A stretch of 64,000 nt of DNA, taken from assembly GCF_000738265.1 (NCBI RefSeq), contig NZ_JFCQ01000001.1, positions 248,001-312,000 on the forward strand, read 5' to 3'. Made by a program: the position numbers and the translations under genes. Positions 36,196 to 46,213 of this stretch are shown piece after piece. Under the pieces are notes generated by a model. The model made no database searches. It saw only the letters and a list, made by a program, of their open reading frames with translations, and had not been told where the DNA came from. How positions within the stretch are numbered: position 1 is the first letter of the stretch; each line of letters opens with the position of its first letter. Source of the stretch: Corynebacterium jeikeium. GTDB lineage: Bacteria > Actinomycetota > Actinomycetes > Mycobacteriales > Mycobacteriaceae.

Positions 36196-36275
36196 GCCGC
36201 CCTATCCCCTAGGGCACTGGTACCCACAGACGCTCTGGCACCCCGGTTTTCCGCCCCGTGGATTGATGGGGAAAA

Positions 36276-37010
36276 ATGGTCGGTGTGGAATCCGAAGGAA
36301 TTTTCTCAACGCTTCTGAATGCAACGCTGATCATCGGCGGCTACCCGATCCTGTGGCGAGAAATCGTCGGCAACGCATTCGGTCTAGCATCCGCCGTCGG
36401 CGGTATGAAGCGCGTTGTCTGGGCGTGGCCGGTGGGCATCGTCGGCAACATGCTGCTGTTCACCGTATTCATGGGCGGCCTGTTCCACACCCCGCAGGAT
36501 CTGGACCTCTACGGCCAGGCCGGTCGCCAGGTGATGTTCCTCATCGTTTCGCTGTACGGCTGGTACAAGTGGAACCGCGCGCGCACCGCCGGCATGCGCG
36601 AACCTGACAACACCGACCCTTCGCGCTCCATCGTCAGCGAACCCGCGGCCGATAGCGCCGCCGTTCAGCCCAGCTGGGCCAGCGCCAAGGCGCGCCTAGG
36701 AATGCTGGCCTTCGCGATCGCCGGCACCGTCGTTTTCGCGCTCATCTTCGACGCACTCGGTTCGTGGGGACCGTGGGCAGATGCCTGGATCTTCACCGGT
36801 TCCATCCTGGCGACTTTCGGCATGGCTCGCGGCTGGACAGAGTTCTGGCTGATCTGGATCGGGGTGGACATCGTCGGCGTACCGCTACTGCTCACAGCTG
36901 GCTACTACCCCTCCGCCGCGCTTTACCTCATTTACGGCGCGTTCGTCATGTGGGGATTCATCGTCTGGCTACGCGTGCAGCGCCGCGAGGGGAACACTGC
37001 GACCGGCTAA
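36276..37010 (+). CDS. pnuC: PnuC-type nicotinamide riboside transporter
   Basis: A membrane facilitator for NAD precursors, 244 residues with about seven helices. Family features are the early ILWREIVGNAFGLASAVGGM, VWAWPVGIVGNMLLF and LYGQAGRQVMFLIVSLYGWYKW, and a late WIGVDIVGVPLL. An insert of about 45 polar residues lies between helices 3 and 4. ATG at 36276 starts 80 bases after the TetR gene. The stop overlaps the convergent hydrolase in CTAA. No riboswitch-like structure was seen upstream. Confidence 0.86.
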   Translation: MVGVESEGIFSTLLNATLIIGGYPILWREIVGNAFGLASAVGGMKRVVWAWPVGIVGNMLLFTVFMGGLFHTPQDLDLYGQAGRQVMFLIVSLYGWYKWNRARTAGMREPDNTDPSRSIVSEPAADSAAVQPSWASAKARLGMLAFAIAGTVVFALIFDALGSWGPWADAWIFTGSILATFGMARGWTEFWLIWIGVDIVGVPLLLTAGYYPSAALYLIYGAFVMWGFIVWLRVQRREGNTATG

Positions 37011-38095
37011 GCCAGCAGCTCCCGCCACTTCTGCACATCAACCTGGTCGGTGGTTGCGGGATCAAATTGCGCGTTGTGGTCCTTGTGCTCCAGCACCGCG
37101 CGCACGCCTTCGATGAAGTTCTTGCCGCGTCGCAGCTCAGAACCGACCTTGTACTCCATGTCCAGAGCCTCGCGAAGGGTCGCGTGTTCCGCGCGTCGGA
37201 ACAGTTCAACCGTCGCCACCAGGCTCTCCGGACTGGCCCCCTGCAAGGATTCGGCCACCTTGATTATAAACTGGGTCAACTCGGCGTCCCCAATAGAAGA
37301 ACTAGCATCTACAGCCTCAACAATCCGGGCCTCGATCGCGCCCCAATCGCCGTCGGCAAAGGTCTGCTCAATCCATTCGTGGTGCTTCTGCAGGATGGAG
37401 GTTGGTTCCTGCAGCGCTTGCGGATCTAGCGCATTACTACGCAGGGCCTCCGGCAAATCACCGGAGTGCAAGTCGGATTCGAACTTATTCACGTCCGCAA
37501 CCAAGTTCGTGCCGAGCCCCGTGTACAGCATGTCGGCGGGGCTAAGCCTCCAGCCCGTCGTGGCAATAAAAAGACCCACCGCAGGCGACACATCCAGGTG
37601 GGTCAGACGATAAGACATTCCGACATCGGGCACGAAGCCAATGGCGGCCTCGGGCATCGCACCGAGCGTCCGCGGGGTAACAACGCGGTGCGAACCGTGC
37701 ATTGAAATACCCATGCCGCCGCCCATGACGATGCCCTCCAGCAGCGCGATAACGGGTTTGTTTACTTGGGAGAGTCGCTCGTTGAGGTCGTACTCTTCCT
37801 CGAAGAAGGAATCCCCGAAACGGTACATGCGCTTCTTGTCGCGCATCCGCACATAGCGAACGTCGCCGCCCGCGCAAAAAGCCTTTTCAGAGGAGGACTT
37901 AATGACGATGAACTGAATCCAATCGTCATCCGCCCACTTATCGATGGCTTCGCGGATAAGGCGAATCATCTCTACGCTTAAGGAATTCAGAGCTTTCGGG
38001 CGGTTTAGCTCAATCACTCCGATATGACCGGCGACGACGGTGGTTACCTCGGCGTCCGGGTCGTAGGTCGGGTGCTTCCTTCTCTTGTCGGCCAT
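37007..38095 (-). CDS. 3-hydroxyisobutyryl-CoA hydrolase (enoyl-CoA hydratase family)
   Basis: Crotonase-fold enzyme, most like the hydrolase of valine catabolism. The ATG at 38095 (M-A-D-K-R-R) gives 361 residues, matching the HIBCH subfamily rather than the 260-residue hydratases. Motifs are IELNRPKALNSLSVEMI, FCAGGDVRYV, EGIVMGGGMGISMHGSHRV and MPEAAIGFVPDVGMSY, where the catalytic glutamate and aspartate reside. No other valine-degradation gene is nearby. The overlap with pnuC is four bases at the stops. Confidence 0.85.
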   Translation of the reverse strand: MADKRRKHPTYDPDAEVTTVVAGHIGVIELNRPKALNSLSVEMIRLIREAIDKWADDDWIQFIVIKSSSEKAFCAGGDVRYVRMRDKKRMYRFGDSFFEEEYDLNERLSQVNKPVIALLEGIVMGGGMGISMHGSHRVVTPRTLGAMPEAAIGFVPDVGMSYRLTHLDVSPAVGLFIATTGWRLSPADMLYTGLGTNLVADVNKFESDLHSGDLPEALRSNALDPQALQEPTSILQKHHEWIEQTFADGDWGAIEARIVEAVDASSSIGDAELTQFIIKVAESLQGASPESLVATVELFRRAEHATLREALDMEYKVGSELRRGKNFIEGVRAVLEHKDHNAQFDPATTDQVDVQKWRELLA

Positions 38096-38161
38096 GCAAC
38101 CATAATTGCAGGAACCCCGACCCACCGCAGCCGGACAGCAGTTTTTGCTGCCCCTTTGGGT

Positions 38162-39178
38162 TTACTTCGACTTTTTAGAGGACTTCTTGGCCTTCTTGTC
38201 CTTCTTTTTCTTGGACTTATCCTTTGCGGACTTCTTGTCTCCAGTCTTCTTGTCCCCAGACTTCTTGTCCTTCTCAGACTTTTCAGCCTTGTCAGCCTTG
38301 TCAGCCTTGTCGGACTTCTCAGCCTTCTTTGCTTCCTGAGAGTCAGAGTCCTCGGCCTGCTTCACAGCCGCCTTCTCCAAAGCCTTGGCCACGTCAGGCA
38401 CGTAGCGGAACTGGGTGCGCGGCGGGCGCTCGTAGGTCGATTCGGATTCCGGGCGCTCCGGGATCTTCGGCACGCTCTTTTCCACGTATTCCCACGGGAT
38501 CGTGTTCAGCAGGTGGTTGATCACATTGATGCGGGAACGCTTCTTGTCCTCGGACTCCACCGTGTACCACGGTGCGGAAGGAATGTCGGTGTGCACAAAC
38601 ATTTCGTCCTTCGCGCGCGAGTAGTCCTCCCAGCGCGTGATGGACTGCAAGTCCATCGGGGACAACTTCCACTGGCGCAGCGGATCGGACTGGCGGGACT
38701 GGAAGCGGCGGATCTGCTCTTCGTCAGAAACGGAGAACCAGTACTTGCGCAGGATAATGCCGTCCTCCACCAGCAGGCGCTCGAAGATCGGTGCCTGGTG
38801 CAGGAAGCGGCGGTATTCCTGGGTGGTGCAGAAGCCCATCACGCGCTCCACACCGGCACGGTTGTACCAGGAGCGGTCGAAAATGACGATCTCTCCGGCC
38901 GTCGGCAGCTTCTCAATGTAACGCTGGAAATACCACTGGCCCTGCTCGCGCGAGCTCGGCGCCGGCAGTGCCTCGATCCGGCACACGCGCGGGCTGAGGT
39001 ACTGGGTGATGCGCTTGATGGCGGAACCCTTACCAGCAGCATCGCGCCCCTCCATCACGATGACGATACGCGCACCTGTTTCCACCACCCACTGCTGCAT
39101 TTCGACGAGTTCCGCCTGGAGCCGCTTAAGCTCCTTTTCGTAGGCCTTTTTGTCCAGCTTGGGTAGTGCGTTGTTCAT
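38162..39178 (-). CDS. ppk2: Polyphosphate kinase 2 family protein with a Lys-rich tail
   Basis: Transfers phosphate between polyphosphate and nucleoside di- or triphosphates. The 338 residues include a PPK2 core (about 1-265) with Walker A MEGRDAAGKGSAIKR, Walker B IFDRSWYNRAGVERVMGF and the lid region SQSDPLRQWK-like SRQSDPLRQWKLSPMD. Beyond it, about 65 residues consist almost only of K, D, S, E and A, with imperfect repeats such as DKADKADKAEKSEKDKK. Such acidic, serine and lysine-rich tails resemble the PASK motifs that bind polyphosphate covalently in yeast; whether this occurs here is untested. Confidence 0.9.
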   Translation of the reverse strand: MNNALPKLDKKAYEKELKRLQAELVEMQQWVVETGARIVIVMEGRDAAGKGSAIKRITQYLSPRVCRIEALPAPSSREQGQWYFQRYIEKLPTAGEIVIFDRSWYNRAGVERVMGFCTTQEYRRFLHQAPIFERLLVEDGIILRKYWFSVSDEEQIRRFQSRQSDPLRQWKLSPMDLQSITRWEDYSRAKDEMFVHTDIPSAPWYTVESEDKKRSRINVINHLLNTIPWEYVEKSVPKIPERPESESTYERPPRTQFRYVPDVAKALEKAAVKQAEDSDSQEAKKAEKSDKADKADKAEKSEKDKKSGDKKTGDKKSAKDKSKKKKDKKAKKSSKKSK

Positions 39179-39287
39179 CTTTCTCACTTTAGTTCTTCGC
39201 AGGCCAAACGCCTAATGTGTTTTCCCCTCCCCACGTTGCCGAACCTAGGCGCAACTCGCGCCACGAAAGGTGCAATAATTAGCCTTT

Positions 39288-40559
39288 ATGCAGACAAAGG
39301 GAGCCGCTTCAACGCGGATGGAGAACTTTAGGCACCTGTCGATCAGCCTTCCGGTTAAGATCATGCTCAGCGTGCTCGCGGTGCTGTCCGTCTTGCCGAA
39401 GGTGATCAACACCCGCGGCTTCCACTACCACCTGGATCTGGATGTCTATCGGGTGGGAGCCCAACGCGTCCTGGACGGCCAGGAGCTCTACAGCGGCCAC
39501 TTCCACATCATCGGCGATACGTACCTGCCGTTTACCTATCCCCCGATTTCGGCGCTTCTCTTCACGCCTCTGGCGGTTCTGCCCTATGACCTTTCGGCGA
39601 TCCTTTTGATTGCCGCCACGGTCGCAATTACCTGGTGGGTTTTCGCCCACACCCTGCACGTGGCGGCGCGCCTGGATCGCACATCTGCCGGGTGGATCGC
39701 GGTGGCGCTGGCCATCGTGCTGATCCACCTGAGCCCAATCCACACCAGCCTGGCTTATGGGCAGATCAACGTGTTGCTGATGGGCATGGTCTTCGCAGAT
39801 GCGCTGGTTGTTCCTCGCCGTTATCGGGGCCTTTTGACGGGTGCTGCGGTTGCTATCAAATTGACGCCCGCAGTGTTCGGCCTGTGGTTCCTTCTGCGCA
39901 AGGACTGGGGTTCCATCCTGCGCATGGGCGCGGGCACGCTGGGCACTACAGCTCTGGCGTGGCTGATCCTGCCGCGGGATTCTCTGGAGTATTGGACCCA
40001 CACGCTGCGCGATTCTAGCCGCATTGGCAACCATGAATACGCCCTGAACCAGAGCCTCAACGGTTTGCTCTACCGTTTCGGACTGCGAACGGCGGACTCC
40101 TCCAGCCTGCTGTGGGTGCTGCTGGTGTGCGCCTCGCTGGTGATCGTCGCGTTCGTCATGTTCAAGCTACTGCAGGCACAGGCTCCCATCGTCGCGTTGT
40201 GCGTCAATTCACTCTTCGCCCTGCTGGCCAGCCCGATTTCCTGGAACCACCACTGGTCGTGGGCCCCAGTGCTGCTGGTAGCGTTGGCCAGCTATGCGGT
40301 AGCCAACCCCACGTCCCCGCTGGCCACGCCGCGTTGGCTGTGGACGGGGCTGGTAGTGCTGGGCTTCGCCGCCTTCGCCTTCGAGCCCTCCGCTTTCGTT
40401 CCTTTCCAGGAGCAGCGCGAGTTGGAGTGGAACACCTGGCAGGTAATTCTGGGCAATGCCTACCTGTGGTGGACCATCCTCGCACTGGCGGTGATGGCGC
40501 TTCGCCTGGCGCTATACCGCGACAAAGGCGAAGCGCCGACGACCACGGAGGCGGCTTAG
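39288..40559 (+). CDS. GT87-family mannosyltransferase (polyprenol-phosphate mannose dependent)
   Basis: A GT-C membrane glycosyltransferase of 423 residues with about ten helices. The acidic first loop [22 protein letters not shown] contains the expected catalytic aspartate. [12 protein letters not shown] and [13 protein letters not shown] are family hallmarks. Relatives in mycolata add alpha-1,2 mannose branches to lipomannan or extend PIMs; which linkage is made here cannot be read from sequence. ATG at 39288 has no ribosome-binding site and an AATAAT box just upstream, so a leaderless start is possible; M at 39318 is an alternative. Confidence 0.84.
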   Translation: MQTKGAASTRMENFRHLSISLPVKIMLSVLAVLSVLPKVINTRGFHYHLDLDVYRVGAQRVLDGQELYSGHFHIIGDTYLPFTYPPISALLFTPLAVLPYDLSAILLIAATVAITWWVFAHTLHVAARLDRTSAGWIAVALAIVLIHLSPIHTSLAYGQINVLLMGMVFADALVVPRRYRGLLTGAAVAIKLTPAVFGLWFLLRKDWGSILRMGAGTLGTTALAWLILPRDSLEYWTHTLRDSSRIGNHEYALNQSLNGLLYRFGLRTADSSSLLWVLLVCASLVIVAFVMFKLLQAQAPIVALCVNSLFALLASPISWNHHWSWAPVLLVALASYAVANPTSPLATPRWLWTGLVVLGFAAFAFEPSAFVPFQEQRELEWNTWQVILGNAYLWWTILALAVMALRLALYRDKGEAPTTTEAA

Positions 40560-42061
40560 CATTCGGGAATATTCACGGAAACGTTCGTGGCCAGTCCTCC
40601 ACCGGCCGTTTCCTTGTACTTCTCTGACATATCCTTGCCGGTCTGGCGCATCGTCTCGATAACCTCGTCGAGGGTGACGTGATGATCCCCGTCACCGCGC
40701 ATAGCCATCTTGGCCGCGTTGATAGCCTTACCTGCACTGATGGCGTTTCTTTCGATACAAGGGATCTGCACCAGCCCGCCGATGGGGTCGCAGGTAAGCC
40801 CCAAAGAATGCTCCATTGCAATCTCCGCGGCATTGGCCACCTGACGTGGCGAACCGCCGAGGATCTCCGCCAGCCCGGCCGCAGCCATGGAGGCTGCCGA
40901 GCCGACCTCTCCCTGGCACCCGACCTCCGCGCCGGAGATGCTGGCGCGCTCCTTGTACAGCGAGCCAATCGCACCCGCGGCCAGTAGGAAGCGCCGGTTC
41001 ACCTGGAAGGGGTCCTCCTTGCCCGCGGGCGTGAACTCGCGTGCATAGAACATCACGGCGGGGATGATGCCCGCGGCACCGTTCGTCGGCGCGGTGACCA
41101 CTCGCCCACCGGCCGCGTTTTCCTCGTTCACCGCCAGGGCGACCAGGTTCACCCAATCCTCGGAAAACTCCGCGGTGCGGTGCGGATCTTCGTCCATCAA
41201 CTGGTCGTACCAGCGTTTGGCGCGGCGGCGAACCATCAGAGAACCCGGCAGCACTCCAGCAAAGGTCACGCCACGCTTGGCGCAATCCTGCATAGCCTGG
41301 GCAATGGCGTCCAGGTTTGCATCAATCTGTTCATCGGTGCGCAGCGATTGTTCGCAGCGTCGCTGCACCTCCCCCAGGCTGATGCCCGCGTGCTCGGCTA
41401 GGGAGATCAGCTTATCGCCGGACTCGAACAGCCACGCCCCGCTGAGCTCGTCCAGGGTCGGGACTTCCTCCTCGGTGCGGATGAAGCCACCGCCGATGGA
41501 ATAGTAGGTCTGTTTCAGTGGCTCAACCGTGGCGGGCTGTTCGGGGCTGGACAGGCCACTAACCACGAATGTCAAGGCATTCGTGTGAATCGAGCGGCGC
41601 ACCGTCGGGCGCAGCACGATGTCCTCGAAACCACAGGTGACGGGCAGGTTCTTATCCCCCGCCAGATAAATGGTGCGGGTCTGGCGAATCTCTTCCAGCC
41701 GGGACTGCATGTAGTCCGGATCCACCTGCGCCGGGTCGGCACCGTCCAAGCCCAGCAGGCAAGCCCCCAGTGTGCCGTGACCAGCGCCGGTAGCTGCCAG
41801 CGAGCCATAAAGGATAATGCTGATACTCAGCCCATGTTCCCCCTCATCGGGCAGGCTCACCACGTCTGCCAGCTTGTCGGATCCCAGCGGGTGCAGCCGC
41901 TCGCCTTGGGCTGAGTCGGCGGCGCGGGGAGACGTGGCGTCCACACCCACAAGAGCCTTGACCCGCTGCGCGAAGGACAGTCCCGCGCGCATCGGCCCGA
42001 CGGTATGCGAGGACGACGGGCCTACGCCGATCTGAAAGAGGTCGAAGACGCTGACGGTCAT
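40556..42061 (-). CDS. sdaA: L-serine dehydratase (single-chain, iron-sulfur type)
   Basis: Deaminates L-serine to pyruvate and ammonia. The 501-residue protein joins the beta domain ([23 protein letters not shown], about 1-180) to the alpha domain. Cysteines for the 4Fe-4S cluster are in [25 protein letters not shown] and QIPCIERNA. The longer linker is typical of actinobacterial enzymes. The small monooxygenase-like gene follows its 5' end on the same strand. Its stop overlaps the convergent GT87 gene by four bases. Confidence 0.94.
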   Translation of the reverse strand: MTVSVFDLFQIGVGPSSSHTVGPMRAGLSFAQRVKALVGVDATSPRAADSAQGERLHPLGSDKLADVVSLPDEGEHGLSISIILYGSLAATGAGHGTLGACLLGLDGADPAQVDPDYMQSRLEEIRQTRTIYLAGDKNLPVTCGFEDIVLRPTVRRSIHTNALTFVVSGLSSPEQPATVEPLKQTYYSIGGGFIRTEEEVPTLDELSGAWLFESGDKLISLAEHAGISLGEVQRRCEQSLRTDEQIDANLDAIAQAMQDCAKRGVTFAGVLPGSLMVRRRAKRWYDQLMDEDPHRTAEFSEDWVNLVALAVNEENAAGGRVVTAPTNGAAGIIPAVMFYAREFTPAGKEDPFQVNRRFLLAAGAIGSLYKERASISGAEVGCQGEVGSAASMAAAGLAEILGGSPRQVANAAEIAMEHSLGLTCDPIGGLVQIPCIERNAISAGKAINAAKMAMRGDGDHHVTLDEVIETMRQTGKDMSEKYKETAGGGLATNVSVNIPEC

Positions 42062-42106
42062 GCTGGTTACTTGGGTACTGGGTTCGTTGTTAGTGGTTAG
42101 TTTCTA
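42062..42106 (-). repeat. Short repeats between the monooxygenase stop and sdaA
   Basis: On the minus strand, after the TAG at 42104, about 7-base units ACTAACC, ACTAACA, ACGAACC and CAGTACC follow one another up to the sdaA start. Several contain TAA. Confidence 0.5.
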
Positions 42107-42433
42107 GTTGTCCTCGACGCGGAACTCGGCCATGCGATCCCACTCGGTCTTGCCCGGGATCTTCGTGTTGATGATCTCCGGGGTCTCCAGCAGGTACTTC
42201 GGCATCTCGTCGCAGGCGCGCTTGAAGTGCTCGGACTCGACGTGTGCGACATCGGCATCGTCCTGGAAAGCTTCGATCAACAGGAACTCGTTGAAGTTCT
42301 CGGGATCGCGGAACCAGTCGAAGAAGATGTTGCCTTCCTCCGCACGGGTGCCTTCCGTGAACCAGGAGACCTCCTGCAGGAAGGTGTCGGCGAACTCGGG
42401 GCGAACCTTGTACTTTACGTTGATCAAAATCAT
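42104..42433 (-). CDS. Antibiotic biosynthesis monooxygenase-like (YgiN type) protein
   Basis: A 109-residue dimeric alpha-beta barrel protein of the ABM superfamily. Recognisable blocks are MILINVKYKVRPE at the start, FTEGTRAEEGNIFFDWFRDP and EAFQDDADVAHVESEHFKR, where the last histidine is conserved. Members oxidise quinols or degrade haem; the substrate is unknown here. The ATG at 42433 has GGAGAA upstream, and an in-frame GTG at 42457 is less likely. It is immediately upstream of sdaA on the same strand, so the two may be co-transcribed. Confidence 0.83.
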   Translation of the reverse strand: MILINVKYKVRPEFADTFLQEVSWFTEGTRAEEGNIFFDWFRDPENFNEFLLIEAFQDDADVAHVESEHFKRACDEMPKYLLETPEIINTKIPGKTEWDRMAEFRVEDN

Positions 42434-42528
42434 GATTCTCCACAGTACGCGCCCCACCGGCGCGTTAGCAGCCAGCGCCCCTTCTCCCCTGGTCAGGCTG
42501 CACCACTTGTCCCTGGTGAGGGCGCGAC

Positions 42529-44394
42529 CTAGCCGCTGTTCTTGCTGTTGTCCACGCCGACTTCCTTCTCCGGTCCCTGGGTCAACATCGCCTCATCCAA
42601 CTGCCCGCGGAGCTCCGCGGCGCGGCGCGGGTTAAAGTCCGCCCCACCGACCATCGCCAGCATCGCGTCCAGCACGCCGTTGCCGTAGTTGTGCCCGTGG
42701 CCATTCGGCACGTTAGCTGCAACCGGAAGGTCCATCGTGACCTGCCAGAAAGTGACGAAAGGAATCCAAGACATCGACGGCGAGCGGTCGAAGCCTGCCG
42801 GTTCCTTCAGCCAATCCGGTTCCCTGGCGATCAGCGACGGCGACCACCACACCACCGGATCCGAGGGGTGCTGCAAGAACAGAATGCGCGGGTTGTGCCA
42901 TCCGGCGCGGGAGGAAAGATCCTCCTCGCGGCGCCAGCGCCAGATCTCATCGGTGTTCTCCGCGAAGCGAACGTTCAGCCCACCCGCGTACTCCGCGGAT
43001 ACCTCCGGCGAGCCAGGGTCACGCCGATCCACCAGATCGTGCCACAGCTTATTGGAATTCGGTGGTCCTACCCACAACAGGCCGTCCACACTAGAGACGA
43101 TGTCACGCACACCGGAGAACGCACCGCTACCTGCGTTAGTGCCTAGCGATTCGCCGTAGACGTAGAGCTTCGGGCGATGGTTCTTCGGCAGGGTGTGCCA
43201 CCAGTCCACAACCGTGGAAACAAGTGCCTCACCTGCGTCTTCCACGCGCTGCTGGTCGGCGATGAACTGCACGCCACTGGGCAAGTACGAGTACTGTGCC
43301 GAGGCGATGGCGGAATCGCCGTCGAACATCAGCTCAAAGGCCTGGGCTGCCGTGGGGTTCACCCACCCGGTACCGGTCGCGGGCACCACGAGCAACGCCT
43401 TGCGATCCTTCGCGCCCGTCCGCTTCAATTCTTCGACCACGCTTTCCGCACGGGCGGTATCTGTATCCTCCGCTCCGTTTTCCAGGCTGGCGTAGACGCG
43501 GATGGGCTCTTTGCTGGGGCGACCGGTCAGCGCTTCAAGTTCGTCCTTGTACAGGCCGAGGCCGACGAACCTAGTGCCAAACGCCCCCAGGTCCTCCCAC
43601 TTGTTGGGTGACTGCGGGCTGCCGGAACGCTCCGGGACATGAGGTTGTTTAAGATCCGGCCGAATCTCCTGGTCCCGAACCGAAAACACCCGTTCGGCAC
43701 CACGCACGACGGTGCCCGGAACGACCGTATCCACCAGGAAAATCAGCGCCATTCCGACGGCCAACCAGGCGAATACGGGGCGGGTCACCCCGCCGAGCCG
43801 TCGCCCTACTGGACCTTCTTCCAGGGCCTCAATCAACCAGAGCAGCCCCTTGCCCACCAGCACGATCAGCGCCCACAGGCCTAGGCCAACTGGCAGCACC
43901 AGCAGGAACTCTCCCGCCGTGTAAGCCTCCGCACCCATCAGGCCGGCGAGTTCCTGCTGCCAGCGCACGGCGAAGGAAATCCACACCAGCAGCGCCAGAA
44001 TCACAATAACCACGAAGGCCACTTCCAGGCCGTTGCTTAGCCTCCGCATGCCACGGTCGCCGAGCCCCGCCCTGGCCTGCACGCGCCCGACCAAGTCCCT
44101 TGTCTTACGGCGCCACTTCCACAGGGGTTCAGCGAAGAACTTCTGTAGGAATGCCTCCCACAGCCAATGCAGGAACACACCGACGGTATAGCCAGTGCCA
44201 CCGGAGATGCCCGCGACCACGCCCTGGAACAACCAATCGCGTGGCAGCAACGAGGGGGTCAGCGAAGCCGCGAACAACAGTGCGCCGACAAGAACGCCAC
44301 CGGGGTCCACGTGGGCTTCCCACTGATCCCTGGCGGCGCTCAGCCTCTCTGAGATCTCTTCCTCAGCGGTGGAGGCAACATCAGCTATCTTCAA
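42529..44394 (-). CDS. Membrane alpha/beta-hydrolase (Abhydrolase_9 type)
   Basis: A 621-residue membrane hydrolase of the actinobacterial Abhydrolase_9 family; the reaction is unknown. The N-terminal third has about five or six helices (SLTPSLLPRDWLFQGVVAG, VAFVVIVILALLVWISFAV, FLLVLPVGLGLWALIVLV). The C-terminal hydrolase domain begins near residue 250 with the conserved TRFVGLGLYKDEL. Its nucleophile elbow is YVYGESLGTNAGSGAF (G-E-S-L-G), and a probable His lies in NGHGHNYGNG. It starts 14 bases inside the end of the ABC-F gene, so translation is probably coupled. Confidence 0.83.
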   Translation of the reverse strand: MKIADVASTAEEEISERLSAARDQWEAHVDPGGVLVGALLFAASLTPSLLPRDWLFQGVVAGISGGTGYTVGVFLHWLWEAFLQKFFAEPLWKWRRKTRDLVGRVQARAGLGDRGMRRLSNGLEVAFVVIVILALLVWISFAVRWQQELAGLMGAEAYTAGEFLLVLPVGLGLWALIVLVGKGLLWLIEALEEGPVGRRLGGVTRPVFAWLAVGMALIFLVDTVVPGTVVRGAERVFSVRDQEIRPDLKQPHVPERSGSPQSPNKWEDLGAFGTRFVGLGLYKDELEALTGRPSKEPIRVYASLENGAEDTDTARAESVVEELKRTGAKDRKALLVVPATGTGWVNPTAAQAFELMFDGDSAIASAQYSYLPSGVQFIADQQRVEDAGEALVSTVVDWWHTLPKNHRPKLYVYGESLGTNAGSGAFSGVRDIVSSVDGLLWVGPPNSNKLWHDLVDRRDPGSPEVSAEYAGGLNVRFAENTDEIWRWRREEDLSSRAGWHNPRILFLQHPSDPVVWWSPSLIAREPDWLKEPAGFDRSPSMSWIPFVTFWQVTMDLPVAANVPNGHGHNYGNGVLDAMLAMVGGADFNPRRAAELRGQLDEAMLTQGPEKEVGVDNSKNSG

Positions 44395-46213
44395 GCTTCT
44401 CCCCGATTTCCAGCCACTTCATCTCCAGCTCGCCGTGCTCCTCCTGGGCTGCCTTTAGATCCTTATCCAGCGCGGCCAATTCGTCGGTGACGGGCTCGCC
44501 GGTCGCGGCTTTCTCCGCCGCCTTGTTCATCTTCTCGTGGATGGAGTTGATCTTCGCCTCGACCTTGGCCATCTTCCTTTCCAGCGCGCTCATTTCCTTG
44601 GTGAGTGCGTGGACTTCCTTGGCGCCGAGGCTGGGGCGTCCAGAAGAAACAGCGCCAGAATCCGCAGCGTCGAAGGACAGAGTGTTCTTGCGCCCCTCGT
44701 CGCTGGCCTCCCGCTTTCGGCGCTCGAGGTACTGCTCGATGCCGCCGGGCAGATTGGTCAGCTGACCGTCGCCGAACAGCGCCCACGTGGAATCGCAGAT
44801 GCGCTCGATCAGGTAGCGGTCGTGGGAGATCACCACCAGCGTGCCGGGCCATTCGTCAAGCAGGCTTTCAAGCTCCTGCAAAGTGTCGATATCCAGGTCG
44901 TTGGTGGGCTCATCTAGCAGCAGCACGTTCGGCTCGGCCATCAGCACGCGGGTCAGCTGCAGGCGGCGCTTTTCACCACCCGACAGGTCCCCGATGGGTG
45001 TGCGCTGGCGCTTCGCGCTAAAGCCCAGTCGCTCTGCTAGCTGGGAGGCGCTGATTTCCTTGTCGCCGAAGGTCACGTAGCTGGCGACGTCCTCCACCGA
45101 TTCGATCAGGCGCTTCGTGGGGTCCAGGTCGTCCAGCTCCTGGCGCAGCCAGCCCAGGCGCACGGTCTTGCCTTCGATCCTGCGCCCCTGCTCCAGCGGT
45201 GCCTCGCCCGCCAGGGTGCGCAGCAGGGTGGTCTTGCCGGAGCCGTTCACGCCCACCAGGCCGATGCGTTCGCCGGGGCCCAGGCGCCAGGTCAGGTCCT
45301 CCACCAGCGTGCGACCATCCGGAGTGGCGATGCGGGCATCTTCCAGCTCGATGACCTTCTTGCCCTGGCGGCGGGCGGAGAAGCTCATTAGCTCCACCTT
45401 GTTGCGCATGGGCGGCACGTCGGCGATCAGGGACTCGGCGGCCTCGATGCGGTAGCGCGGCTTCGAGGTTCGTGCGGGTGCGCCGCGGCGCAGCCATGCC
45501 AGTTCTTTGCGCGCGAGGTTCTGTCGGCGCTGCTCAGCCGCGTCCGCCTGCCGGGCACGCTCTGCGCGGGCGAAGGTCCAGTCGTTGTAGCCGCCTTCGT
45601 AGATGTCCACCGCCCCGTCGTGTACTTCCCAAGTGTGGTTGGCGACGGTATCTAGGAACCAGCGGTCGTGGGTGACCACAACCAGTGCGGTGTTGCGTCC
45701 CAGCAGGTGTTCGGCCAGCCACTGCACGCCCTCGACGTCCAGGTGGTTGGTCGGCTCGTCGAGGATCAGCAGGTCCAGGTCCTGCACCAGCGCGGCGGCC
45801 AGACCAGTTCGGCGGCGTTCGCCACCGGACAGCGAGTGCACCGGCGTATCCAGCCCCAGGCGGGCGATGTCCAGCCCGTTCAGCACGCTGCGTACCTTCG
45901 GGTCGCCCGCCCACTCGTATTCCTGCAGCCCCAGCGGTTCCAGCACCGCCCCGGCGACGGTCATGCCCTCCGGCGCGTCGCGCAGTACGTCCTGGGTGAC
46001 CATGGCCATGCGCAGGTCGTTGTTGTGGCTCACGCGCCCGGAATCCGGCTCGTCCCGCTGGCTCAGGATGTTCAGCAACGTGGACTTGCCGCCGCCGTTC
46101 AGCCCGACCACGCCGATGCGGTCGTTGCTGGACACACCGATGCTCACGTCGTCGAGCAGGGTTTTGAGCCCGTAGCTCTTCGAGACTTTTTCTAGGTTGA
46201 TGAGGTTACTCAC
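44381..46213 (-). CDS. ABC-F family ribosome-associated ATPase
   Basis: A soluble tandem ABC protein without membrane domains, 610 residues. The first cassette has GLNGGGKST, LSGGERRRTGL and LLILDEPTNHLD. The linker (about 230-300) holds the basic helices of ABC-F proteins. The second cassette has GVNGSGKTT, LSGGEKRRLQL and LLLDEPTNDLD. A C-terminal coiled coil (about 535-605, KEMSALERKMAKVEAKINS) resembles the Uup group, which acts on ribosomes and branched DNA. Its start overlaps ispE by eight bases. Whether it gives antibiotic protection cannot be told. Confidence 0.9.
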   Translation of the reverse strand: MSNLINLEKVSKSYGLKTLLDDVSIGVSSNDRIGVVGLNGGGKSTLLNILSQRDEPDSGRVSHNNDLRMAMVTQDVLRDAPEGMTVAGAVLEPLGLQEYEWAGDPKVRSVLNGLDIARLGLDTPVHSLSGGERRRTGLAAALVQDLDLLILDEPTNHLDVEGVQWLAEHLLGRNTALVVVTHDRWFLDTVANHTWEVHDGAVDIYEGGYNDWTFARAERARQADAAEQRRQNLARKELAWLRRGAPARTSKPRYRIEAAESLIADVPPMRNKVELMSFSARRQGKKVIELEDARIATPDGRTLVEDLTWRLGPGERIGLVGVNGSGKTTLLRTLAGEAPLEQGRRIEGKTVRLGWLRQELDDLDPTKRLIESVEDVASYVTFGDKEISASQLAERLGFSAKRQRTPIGDLSGGEKRRLQLTRVLMAEPNVLLLDEPTNDLDIDTLQELESLLDEWPGTLVVISHDRYLIERICDSTWALFGDGQLTNLPGGIEQYLERRKREASDEGRKNTLSFDAADSGAVSSGRPSLGAKEVHALTKEMSALERKMAKVEAKINSIHEKMNKAAEKAATGEPVTDELAALDKDLKAAQEEHGELEMKWLEIGEKLEDS

